Of a stretch of 13,334 nt of DNA, positions 1-12,285 are shown piece by piece (positions within the stretch are counted from its first letter, which is position 1; each line of letters starts with the position of its first letter). The notes beneath the pieces were generated by a model. The model had not been told where the DNA came from, did not search any database, and saw only the letters and a list, made by a program, of their open reading frames with translations. Where the stretch lies: the NCBI GenBank assembly GCA_020445045.1, contig JAGRHI010000050.1, positions 1-13,334 of the forward strand. Reading direction: 5' to 3'. This DNA is from Candidatus Competibacteraceae bacterium (lineage in GTDB: Bacteria; Pseudomonadota; Gammaproteobacteria; Competibacterales; Competibacteraceae). A program made the translations under genes and the position numbers.

Positions 1-748
1 TGGCGGCGTAGCGCGGGTCCGGGGCAAAATAGCCGAGCGGGCTGTAGCCCCAATAATTGCGCAGGCCGCGATCCAGCAGATGACGTTCGTCGATGAAGTA
101 CTGGATCGGCAGCAACTCCACCGCCGTCACCCCCAGCGCCTTGAGATAATCGATCACCGGCCCGCAAGCCAGTCCGGCGTAACTGCCGCGCAGATGAGCC
201 GGCACGTCGGGATGGCGCATGGTGAAACCGCGCACATGCAGTTCGTAAATGAGCGTGTCGTGCCAGGGCGTGCGCGGCGGCCGGTCGTCGCCCCAGAAAA
301 AGGCGGTGTCCGCCACCAGACACTTGGGCATGCCCGGCGCGCTGTTGCGGGTACTGAAGCTCAGATCCTCGGTGCGGCCACCGATCCGGTAGCCGAACTG
401 AGCATCGCTCCAGTGAATCTGGCCGACGATGGCCTTGGCGTAGGGATCGAGCAGCAGTTTATGCGCGTTGAAACGGTGGCCCTCCTCCGGCCGATGCGGT
501 CCCCGCACCCGATAGCCATACAGCAGGCCGGGCCGGGCATCCGGCAGATAGCCGTGCCAAACCCGACCGGTTTGTTCGCGCAAGGGGATTTGTTCGACTT
601 CGTGCTTACCCCGCGCATCGAACAGACACAACACCACTTGCTCGGCGTGTTCCGAAAACAGCGCGAAGTTGACGCCTTCGCCGTCCCAGTTCGCGCCCAG
701 GGGGTACGGCCGACCCGGCCAGACAATGGTGCTGGATGGACTGCTCAT
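1..748 (-). CDS. glgX: Glycogen debranching enzyme GlgX (N-terminal part, cut by window edge)
   Basis: This is the first 249 codons of an isoamylase-type glycogen debranching enzyme, which hydrolyses alpha-1,6 branch points of (limit-)dextrins in the cytoplasm. The protein starts MSSPSSTIVWPGRPYPLGA. Residues about 14-105 look like the N-terminal carbohydrate-binding (CBM48) beta-sandwich, including YGYRVRGP at 78-84. The GH13 barrel begins at LIYELHVRGFT (166-176), and NYWGYSPLGYFAP (231-243) is a hallmark of the GlgX/TreX group. The family is about 700 residues long, so the catalytic Asp/Glu/Asp lie beyond base 1. GGAG sits only 3 bases before the ATG, with GGAT at 8 bases, so initiation may be weak or coupled. 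It is the last visible gene of the glgE-treS-glgC-glgX operon, 88 bp after glgC. The family assignment is firm. GlgX versus TreX cannot be separated from this fragment. Confidence 0.93.
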   Translation of the reverse strand, partial: MSSPSSTIVWPGRPYPLGANWDGEGVNFALFSEHAEQVVLCLFDARGKHEVEQIPLREQTGRVWHGYLPDARPGLLYGYRVRGPHRPEEGHRFNAHKLLLDPYAKAIVGQIHWSDAQFGYRIGGRTEDLSFSTRNSAPGMPKCLVADTAFFWGDDRPPRTPWHDTLIYELHVRGFTMRHPDVPAHLRGSYAGLACGPVIDYLKALGVTAVELLPIQYFIDERHLLDRGLRNYWGYSPLGYFAPDPRYAA

Positions 749-836
749 TGGCTCCAATCCGTAAAGGGGGCAACAAATAGGGGACAGGAAGCCGAGGCGG
801 GAAAAAACCAGACCCCCGAGACCCGTCCCCCTGCCT

Positions 837-2065
837 TCATTCGCTAAACGCTTGCATGGTCGCGGTCACTTCGCGCGGCCCGACCACCGTAATACCGCCC
901 TGGGTGACTTGGTATAATTTACGATCCTGTTCGAGATCGTAGCCGATGCGGGTACCCGCCTCGATCACGTTGTAACCGCCGATGATGGCGCGCCGCAACC
1001 GAGCGCCGCGCTTGATGTGGACGTACTCCTGAATCAGGCAATCCTCGATTTCCACATCGTCCTCGATAATGACTTCGCGACGGATGATGGTATTGGTGAT
1101 CTTGGCCTGACGCACCATCGAACCGGCGGCCACCACGCTGTTTTGAATCTTGGCATCGAGCAGGCGCGCCACCGGCCCCTGATAGTTACTGGAAAAGATC
1201 CGCCACTGGGGATTGAACATATCGAAGCGCGGCTTCTCGCCCAGCAGGTCCTGATGGGCGTAGAAATAAGCGTCCCGCGTGCCGACATCGCGCCAATAGG
1301 CTTGCTCCTCATAGGGTTTGGTCCCCGGCACCTTGTTGGTGGCGAAGTCGTAGGCGAACACCCGATGGGTATCTTTCAGCTTCGGCAACACATGGTGGCC
1401 GAAATCGTGCTCGCCGCGCTCGTTGGCTTCCTTGAGCGCCTGCACCAACACCTTGGCATTGAACAGATAGTTGCCCATCGAGGCGTAGGAGCGGGTGGGA
1501 TCGGAGGGCATGGATGGCGGATTGGCCGGCTTCTCCTTGAAGTCGCTGACCCGACCCGCGTGATCGGCGTCGATGACGCCGAACGAACTGGCATCGGCGA
1601 TCGGCACCGGCAACGCGGCGACGGTCGCGTCGGCCTCCCGCTCAAGGTGGAAATCCACCATCTGCTGAAGATCCATCCGATAGATGTGATCGGCGCCGAA
1701 CACCACCACCAGGTCGGGATTATGCAATTGAATCAGATTGATATTCTGATACACGGCATCGGCGGTGCCCTGGAACCAATCACCGCCGCGCATCATCTGC
1801 GGCGGCACCACGGTCACGAATTCCTCGTTCCGCATCGGCGACACCACCCACGCCTTGCGCACATGTTCGATCAGCGACTGGGACTTGTACTGGACCAACA
1901 TGTAGATCGACTGAATGCCCGAGTTGAGCAGGTTGCTCAGCACGAAATCCACGATGCGGTAGCGGCTGCCGAACGGCAGCGACGGTTTGGAGTTATACGC
2001 CGTCAGGGGACTCAAACGGGCGCCTTCGCCACCCGCCATGACAAAAGCCAGGATTTTCGGTTGTT

Positions 2066-2069
<4 letters not shown>
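837..2069 (-). CDS. glgC: Glucose-1-phosphate adenylyltransferase (ADP-glucose pyrophosphorylase)
   Basis: The 410-residue product makes ADP-glucose and pyrophosphate from glucose 1-phosphate and ATP, the activated donor for bacterial glycogen synthesis. The nucleotidyltransferase domain opens with MAGGEGARLSPLT (11-23) and SKPSLPFG (27-34); the lysine of the latter matches the conserved N-terminal Lys of the family. Other family motifs are GTADAVYQN (101-109), GADHIYRMD (125-133), FKEKP (177-181, with the Lys that binds sugar phosphate) and YWRDVGT (258-264). Residues from about 300 to 400 form the left-handed beta-helix with Ile/Val-rich hexapeptides. Length is typical (about 400-430). The ATG overlaps the treS stop as ATGA, and AAAGGA lies 9 bases upstream, which fixes the start and indicates translational coupling. 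In GlgE-type organisms the ADP-glucose may go to GlgA (elongation) or GlgM (maltose-1-phosphate synthesis); neither gene is in view. Confidence 0.97.
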
Positions 2070-5404
<3,335 letters not shown>

Positions 5405-5417
5405 CTATATCGTCTCC

Positions 5418-7625
<2,208 letters not shown>

Positions 7626-7864
7626 ACCGATGCTCCTTCTTCGTTGTGCTTGTACGGGTAGCGACAGCGCATACCGTTCATCCACGGCTGGCGGTGACCG
7701 GCATACTGCCGCTTGGAAGCGTAAGGTGATAAAGTTACCGTTTCGATGCAGGTCGTCCGTGTAGCGACACATCACCCTATATATTCTATTCCTTCCTATT
7801 ATGACGGTTTTTGCGGCTGTGCCCAAACTCTGTTGGGACGCCGCCCTGCCGAGGATACCCCCTG
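7626..7864. promoter_or_regulatory. Divergent glgE / dapD intergenic region with AT-rich core
   Basis: This 239-bp spacer separates the minus-strand glucan operon from plus-strand dapD and must hold the promoters of both if they are transcribed from here. An AT-rich stretch at about 7771-7802 stands out from its GC-rich surroundings. It includes TATATT (7780-7785) and TATTAT (7797-7802) on the plus strand, and CATAAT followed by TAGAAT on the minus strand. No convincing -35 box with 16-18 bp spacing was found for the plus strand. On the minus strand, TTGGGC lies 17 bp before CATAAT but matches the consensus poorly. Exact promoters remain unassigned. Confidence 0.4.
7633..7638 (-). promoter_or_regulatory. 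Ribosome-binding site deciding the glgE start
   Basis: AAGGAG on the minus strand lies 7 bases before the ATG at 7625. This is the only good Shine-Dalgarno match among in-frame start candidates, and it removes 67 codons from the longest possible reading. Confidence 0.75.
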
Positions 7865-8683
7865 ATGAACAAGGTACAGCGGATTATCGAAGATGCTTTC
7901 GAGCGCCGCGGCGAGATCGACACCGCCACGGCGTCGGCCGAACTGCGCGAGGCGGTGGCGGAAGCGCTGGGGCTGCTGGAACTGGGTCAGGCGCGGGTCG
8001 CCGAGCGGCGCGACGGCGCCTGGACGGTCAACACCTGGTTGAAAAAGGCGGTGCTGCTCAGCTTCCGCCTGAACGACAGCACGATCATCCGCGACGGTTA
8101 CACCAATTATTTCGACAAGGTCCCGCCCAAGTACGCCGAATATGGCGAAAACGACTTTCTGGCCGCCGGCGTGCGCGTGGTGCCACCAGCCGCCGCCCGC
8201 CGCGGCTCCTACATCGCGCCCGGCGTGGTGCTGATGCCGTCCTACGTCAACATCGGCGCCTACGTCGACTCGGGCACCATGGTGGACACTTGGTCCACGG
8301 TCGGTTCCTGCGCTCAGATCGGCAAGAACGTCCACCTGTCCGGCGGGGTCGGCATCGGCGGTGTACTGGAACCGCTGCAAGCCAGCCCCACCATCATCGA
8401 AGACGACTGCTTCATCGGCGCGCGTTCCGAAGTGGTCGAGGGCGTCATCGTCGAGCGCGGCTCGGTGATCTCGATGGGGGTCTACATCGGCCAAAGCACC
8501 AAGATCTACAACCGGCTGACCGGCGAGGTCAGTTATGGTCGGATACCGGCCGGATCGGTGGTGGTGTCCGGCGCCCTGCCGGCGCCCGACGGTAGTCACA
8601 GCCTGTATTGCGCGATCATCATCAAGCAGGTGGACGAGAAAACGCGTGGTCGGGTCAGCCTGAACGAATTGTTGCGCGACTGA
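7865..8683 (+). CDS. dapD: 2,3,4,5-tetrahydropyridine-2,6-dicarboxylate N-succinyltransferase
   Basis: The 272-residue DapD transfers succinyl from succinyl-CoA to tetrahydrodipicolinate, committing to the succinylase route to meso-diaminopimelate and lysine. The N-terminal helical domain starts MNKVQRIIEDAFERR. WTVNTWLKKAVLLSFRL (53-69) and the YFDKVPPKY segment (82-90) are typical of the proteobacterial family. A left-handed beta-helix of hexapeptide repeats follows from about 103 to 235, with YVDSGTMVDTWSTVGS (133-148) and SGGVGIGGVLEPLQA (159-173). Length matches the usual 272-275. The start was chosen because GAGG (7851-7854) lies 10 bases before ATG 7865 and the resulting N-terminus matches the family; an upstream in-frame ATG at 7811 adds 18 atypical residues. 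dapE, usually close by in gammaproteobacteria, lies 3.6 kb downstream here. Confidence 0.98.
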   Translation: MNKVQRIIEDAFERRGEIDTATASAELREAVAEALGLLELGQARVAERRDGAWTVNTWLKKAVLLSFRLNDSTIIRDGYTNYFDKVPPKYAEYGENDFLAAGVRVVPPAAARRGSYIAPGVVLMPSYVNIGAYVDSGTMVDTWSTVGSCAQIGKNVHLSGGVGIGGVLEPLQASPTIIEDDCFIGARSEVVEGVIVERGSVISMGVYIGQSTKIYNRLTGEVSYGRIPAGSVVVSGALPAPDGSHSLYCAIIIKQVDEKTRGRVSLNELLRD

Positions 8684-8771
8684 CGGTCATGCCGTTTCTC
8701 GATCGCTGCTTCTGGAATGGGTGGGCTGGGTAGAAGGCCGCGGACACTTCGTACCGTCGCGCTTCGTCCAC

Positions 8772-8830
8772 GCCCAACTCCAACAAGAAAGCCGTCGATT
8801 TTCCGGTCGGTCGTTGGTGTTGGAGTGGGT
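8772..8830. repeat. Imperfect inverted repeat between convergent genes
   Basis: CTCCAACA (8778-8785) is perfectly complementary to TGTTGGAG (8818-8825). After a one-base bulge the pairing resumes as CCCA/TGGG (8773-8776 with 8826-8829). The loop is 32 bases. The repeat lies in the 173-bp gap where dapD and the hydrolase gene converge, a place where a bidirectional terminator would be expected. However, there is no T-run on either side and the loop is long, so a terminator role is only a possibility. The rest of 8684-8856 shows nothing else I can assign. Confidence 0.35.
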
Positions 8831-8856
8831 GATCAAACGCTATCCCCGCACATCGA

Positions 8857-9777
8857 TCAAGGAATCAGCAGGCGCTGTCCGGGCTTGAGCAGATTGGGAT
8901 TGGCGCCGATGGTCCGCCGGTTTTGCGGATGATCGTAGATCACACGCCACTTATTCATATCGCCGTAATAGGTGATCGCAATCTTCGAGAGCCAGTCACC
9001 CGGCTGGACAATGTGAACCTTCGGTTCTTGGCCGGGGCGGCTAGGGTTCGCTCCCGGCTGTTTCGCTGGGTCATCCGGTTCTTCAAGCCGTGCTTCGCAC
9101 TCAAGCAGCGCGTCCATGACCAGATCGAAGCTCCATTTCTGGACGGCATTGGCGCCGGCTCGATCCATGGCGACCGTGACCCGGGTTTTAAAATCCGGAG
9201 GCCCCTCGTCGATAAACCCTCCTGTTTTGGGTTCGGTCCACGGTACGCCGCCCAGCCCCCCATGCGTCGCAAAGAATTCCTTATACGGCGTACGTTCACC
9301 ATTCCACATTCTCAAGCCGCAGTTGCCGAACGATTCCCGCGATTTGGCGCTCTTCATCCTTTTTGCGTAAACGACCGTTTTGACCGTATCGGCAATCGGC
9401 GTATCCTTCCAAGGCAATCCTAGCTGGCCAGTTCTATCCACAGGGTCGAAAAGAATCAGACATTCGACTGGGATTCCTTTATTTTTTAGCCACTTCGCAA
9501 CTTCAATGACTGCCGCGCCACCACGGCTGTACCCGGCAAGAAACACGGCGCTCTCGCCAGTCTTCCAATTGGACAAAACGTGACGATAGGTCCTAAGGGC
9601 TGAAAAATAAGAGTAATCACTGGGTTTATTGTCCGCGGTCACTGGCCCACGTTCATAGTTACGTGGCCCCGCCGTCCAACTGTTATATAAGATTCGAACA
9701 AAACTATATTCGAACATCTTCGCATACTTGTCGTTATTCCATACGCCTGTCCCATCCACACCGCCAAAAATGATCAT
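8857..9777 (-). CDS. Alpha/beta hydrolase with C-terminal LysM domain, putative secreted lipase/effector
   Basis: The protein has 306 residues. The N-terminal hydrolase part begins MIIFGGVDGTG, like the nucleotide-free glycine loop of DUF2235/Tle-type lipases. It contains the nucleophile elbow GYSRGG (82-87, Ser84), a candidate acid Asp in LILFDPVD (Asp111 or Asp114) and a candidate His in FFATHGGLGG (His172). A Pro/Glu-rich linker (about 231-253) leads to a LysM domain (255-306) that starts HIVQPGD and ends PNLLKPGQRLLIP. No signal peptide is visible, so export, if any, would use a dedicated secretion system. The start was chosen on GGGAGGA 6 bases before ATG 9777; the reading could extend to 9867 without a ribosome-binding site. 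It faces away from the other LysM gene and converges with dapD. Composition is AT-richer than dapD, especially in the 5' half. The hydrolase fold is well supported. Substrate and effector role are inferred. Confidence 0.88.
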   Translation of the reverse strand: MIIFGGVDGTGVWNNDKYAKMFEYSFVRILYNSWTAGPRNYERGPVTADNKPSDYSYFSALRTYRHVLSNWKTGESAVFLAGYSRGGAAVIEVAKWLKNKGIPVECLILFDPVDRTGQLGLPWKDTPIADTVKTVVYAKRMKSAKSRESFGNCGLRMWNGERTPYKEFFATHGGLGGVPWTEPKTGGFIDEGPPDFKTRVTVAMDRAGANAVQKWSFDLVMDALLECEARLEEPDDPAKQPGANPSRPGQEPKVHIVQPGDWLSKIAITYYGDMNKWRVIYDHPQNRRTIGANPNLLKPGQRLLIP

Positions 9778-9783
9778 TCGTTT

Positions 9784-9790
9784 TCCTCCC
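9784..9790 (-). promoter_or_regulatory. Ribosome-binding site deciding the hydrolase-LysM start
   Basis: GGGAGGA on the minus strand precedes ATG 9777 by 6 bases. It lies inside the coding extension that two upstream in-frame ATGs would give. Neither of those has a comparable site, and starting here places the glycine loop at the very N-terminus, as is usual for this hydrolase type. Confidence 0.7.
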
Positions 9791-10140
9791 ATTCTAGAAT
9801 TCAGACTTACATTCCGGTATGGAAATACGTGGGTATTTACGTAAATCGAATCGTCAAGCCGCTCCAAAAGTCAGGCGTGATTAATGCAATACCGATACCA
9901 ACTAAGATACAAACAGACGCCTCTTAGTGACACTCCAGCGCATTGCTCGAACACCGGTAGTCCTGAACCACTGGTTATTCCCTTCGATCGACCTCGCCGA
10001 CGGTCGTCAACCGGCGAAGCCCGACAGGTCCAGAATGGACTAGGGAATCTGGATCAGAACGAACTGGATAACGGTCAAAATGACCTATCACAGGCTGCTT
10101 TTTACGGATGAATTTAAAAACCAACGATTCGATCAGTAAC

Positions 10141-10167
10141 TTTACAATCCTTTCATATAGTTATAAA
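10141..10167 (+). promoter_or_regulatory. Candidate sigma-70-like promoter for the LysM gene
   Basis: TTTACA (10141-10146) and TATAAA (10162-10167) each match the consensus at 5 of 6 bases. The spacer is only 15 bp, shorter than the usual 17, and the predicted leader to the ATG at 10292 would be over 110 bases. It is offered as a candidate because it is the best pair in an otherwise AT-rich stretch. Confidence 0.3.
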
Positions 10168-10291
10168 TACTATTCAATTTTTCATCCTTAATCTTGGCGC
10201 AAAATAAAAACCCAGAAAACGGCATGGAAAATGCTGATTATATGACCAACAGTCGATATGCATTGAAAAGCAATTGGTGGAGACTCTCACG

Positions 10292-11521
10292 ATGCCTACT
10301 CCTTACACAGTCAAATCCGGTGACACTTTATCGGCCATCGCCAGCAGACACGGGATGAAGTGGCGGGATATCTATAATCATCCCGCCAATGCGGCCTTCC
10401 GCCAGAAACGGCCCAATCCCAATTTGATCTATCCTGGGGATGTGATCATGATCCCGGATGGTGCAACAGGGCCTGTTGCGCCAGCATCCGTAAAGATCGA
10501 ACTCGACGACAATCAGATCGGGCAAACCGGCGACAAGATCCCGAGCAATCTTGGAGCCGTCGGCAAAAGACACTATGTTTCTCCAAAGGTCGACAACGCC
10601 ATGACCATCTTTGCCTTCTGGCCTTTCAACCAACGCTCGATGTCGCCTTTTGTCACTCTCAAGGCCAGCGACGCCACCAACTTTGCCGCAAACTTCGAAT
10701 GGGAAGGCGCCACCCCCATTCCAGGAACTCCGCACAAAGCTCGGGTATCCCGGCTCATCGCCGGACACTTCCCTGTCAAAATCAAAAACAAATCCACCGG
10801 CGGCGTCGTGGATGAACTTCACGTCTGGATCGTCTGGTCGGAGATCACCGCCAGCGACGCCACCAACGACACCGGCGATAAAGGAAGCTATTTCCAAGTC
10901 AGCATGGGCTACGAGTTCAAGCATACCATCAAGCCGAGCACCATTATTACGGCGGCCGATCGCCCCAATTTATCCGGTTCCAACTCTTCTCCGGCGCCAC
11001 CCGCGGCCGGATTGAATCACAAGGGAGATCCGTTGACCGGCGGCGTCAACAAAAAATGGGACAGCTCTCGAAAAATCCGCAAGAAGACCCTCAATCCAAA
11101 TGCGGTCGCATTGCCGGGCGATGCTTCCTTTCATGGCAATTATCACAATTTTCCCAGCATGAGCGACGGCGATGGCCGTCCAGGCGGTGCCGGAGCCGTC
11201 TCCTTCTCCGACTGGCTGGTCGCGGGCAACGACGACGCCGGCGTCGGCGACGAGGATAACGATCCGTACACCGCGCCGCACCTGAGGATATTGTGGGGCT
11301 TCGACACCCCTACCCGACTCATCGAACATGCGGCCGGCGCCAACGGTAATACCGTGGAATGGCGCCTGCATTTTCTGGAATTCACGCGGCTGGAAATCAA
11401 CGGCAAATGGTATTTGATTTCCAACTATTTCCCTTGGCGCGTACATTACAAGTTAAAGAAGGAAGGTGGCAAATGGAAGAACAATGGTAGTAACAAGGCT
11501 ACCGATAATGTTGGTTTCTGA
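10292..11521 (+). CDS. LysM protein with large uncharacterised C-terminal region, putative effector
   Basis: The protein has 409 residues. An N-terminal LysM domain (about 4-55) starts YTVKSGDTLSAIASRHG and ends PNLIYPGDVIMIP. A Pro/Ala linker (about 56-66) follows, then about 340 residues I cannot assign to a family. The C-terminal part is rich in aromatic and beta-prone segments such as DELHVWIVWSEI (174-185). It has an acidic patch, GNDDAGVGDEDNDP (312-325), and ends with a Lys-rich tail after YLISNYFPWRVHYKLKK. There is no signal peptide and no membrane segment. The start at 10292 is favoured because GGTGGAG lies 9 bases upstream; a TTG at 10274 would add six residues. It lies three bases before an exported helical-repeat protein and divergent from the hydrolase-LysM gene. 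LysM binds glycan such as peptidoglycan or acts as a docking module in phage-tail-like systems. The rest of the function is unknown. Confidence 0.88.
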   Translation: MPTPYTVKSGDTLSAIASRHGMKWRDIYNHPANAAFRQKRPNPNLIYPGDVIMIPDGATGPVAPASVKIELDDNQIGQTGDKIPSNLGAVGKRHYVSPKVDNAMTIFAFWPFNQRSMSPFVTLKASDATNFAANFEWEGATPIPGTPHKARVSRLIAGHFPVKIKNKSTGGVVDELHVWIVWSEITASDATNDTGDKGSYFQVSMGYEFKHTIKPSTIITAADRPNLSGSNSSPAPPAAGLNHKGDPLTGGVNKKWDSSRKIRKKTLNPNAVALPGDASFHGNYHNFPSMSDGDGRPGGAGAVSFSDWLVAGNDDAGVGDEDNDPYTAPHLRILWGFDTPTRLIEHAAGANGNTVEWRLHFLEFTRLEINGKWYLISNYFPWRVHYKLKKEGGKWKNNGSNKATDNVGF

Positions 11522-11524
11522 GCA

Positions 11525-12229
11525 ATGGCGGCCATTCCATTTTTCCAATATTCCATTTCAATGACGCGCACGCTGTCTGGATTCATCGCGGCCGTCATGA
11601 TCTTCACTCTATCGATAGGAGTATCCCAAACCATGGCATCAGAAACGCAAAGCGCGGCGCTCTCTTCGTTACGTGGCGCATCCGGCGCGGAACTGGAGAA
11701 CCTCGCCGAACATTACCTGAAGCAGCGCGAAGCCGATGTCCGGGAACTCATGGACATCGTTGGCGAACAAGAAGGCATGCTCCTCAAAAGCCAGCGAGTC
11801 ACCGCCAAGAGCAAGGACTGGTTTTCCATCACCTTACTGGGCGCCATCAAGGCAACTGAGGCCGCACCCCTACTGGCCAGGTTGATCACGGTCAGAGACA
11901 GCTCCTTTTCCCTGGTATCCGACGAAGGCAACCCGCACTGGTACGCCTTCCCGGCGGCCGTGGCCCTGTCGAAGATCGGCTTGCCCGCCGTCCAGCCCTT
12001 GCTCGATCTGATCCGTACCGCCCCTCCGGCCAGCACCGCCTTTCATCTCGGCGGGGTCACGCTCGAAGCCCTTCTCGGCGAAGAACTGGCGATCTTCGTC
12101 GCCAAACGGTACGCCCAAGACCACGCGGACTTCGCCCAAGCAAACCGAATGACCGCGCTGACCACCCTGATTCGAACCGGCCACAAGCGTTGGACCGCCT
12201 CTAGCGCTTCCGACTTTTTACCGGAGTAA
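11525..12229 (+). CDS. Exported HEAT-like repeat protein, candidate immunity partner
   Basis: The reading encodes 234 residues. An export signal is visible: MTRTLSGF, then a hydrophobic core at about 20-34 and a plausible cleavage after SQTMA (residue 38), so the mature protein should be periplasmic. The body is helical, with two HEAT/PBS-lyase-like units, one around ITLLGAIKATEAAPLLARL (102-120) and one around AFPAAVALSKIGLPAVQPLL (141-160). The start is uncertain: ATG 11525 lies 3 bases after the previous stop and may be reached by translational coupling, while ATG 11561 gives a more usual signal peptide length. Neither has a clear Shine-Dalgarno. Close spacing with the LysM gene indicates one transcript. 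A periplasmic helical-repeat protein right after a putative effector suggests immunity, but this is inference from position. It could equally be a scaffold protein. Confidence 0.8.
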   Translation: MAAIPFFQYSISMTRTLSGFIAAVMIFTLSIGVSQTMASETQSAALSSLRGASGAELENLAEHYLKQREADVRELMDIVGEQEGMLLKSQRVTAKSKDWFSITLLGAIKATEAAPLLARLITVRDSSFSLVSDEGNPHWYAFPAAVALSKIGLPAVQPLLDLIRTAPPASTAFHLGGVTLEALLGEELAIFVAKRYAQDHADFAQANRMTALTTLIRTGHKRWTASSASDFLPE

Positions 12230-12285
12230 GATAGACTTCGAAACATGGATTACCGTTTCCCGACCGCCCTCGAACCCTTCCGACC
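12230..12285 (+). other. Short gap before dapE
   Basis: The 56 bp between the HEAT-like gene and dapE contain no recognisable terminator hairpin and no clear promoter. No Shine-Dalgarno precedes the dapE ATG either. dapE may be read through from the insert genes or use a promoter I cannot see. Confidence 0.4.

Larger units (their letters stand above)
9778..10291. other. 514-bp AT-richer spacer between divergent LysM genes
   Basis: No gene is confidently supported here. A 75-codon plus-strand reading at 9884-10111 has a Gln/Asn-rich end, no good ribosome-binding site and no recognisable family, and is treated as doubtful. TCGCCG (9994-9999) and CGGCGA (10012-10017) can form a 6-bp hairpin with a 12-base loop. 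From about 10110 to 10290 the sequence is clearly AT-rich compared with the flanking chromosome. It must hold the promoters of both divergent genes. Confidence 0.5.

Noticed and set aside
80..847. 255-codon plus-strand frame at the left edge
   Set aside because: It is antisense to glgX, whose partial reading frame has clear family motifs.
7658..7769. GTAGCGACA occurring twice (7658-7666 and 7761-7769) in the glgE-dapD spacer
   Set aside because: A single 9-bp direct repeat 103 bp apart can arise by chance and shows no operator-like symmetry shared by both copies.
7626..7826. N-terminal extension giving an 802-residue GlgE
   Set aside because: The extension has no family similarity and no ribosome-binding site, and it crosses the AT-rich promoter-like stretch; ATG 7625 has a strong one.
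9884..10111. 75-codon plus-strand reading in the LysM spacer as a real gene
   Set aside because: No adequate ribosome-binding site, no family resemblance and an uneven composition; kept only as an observation.
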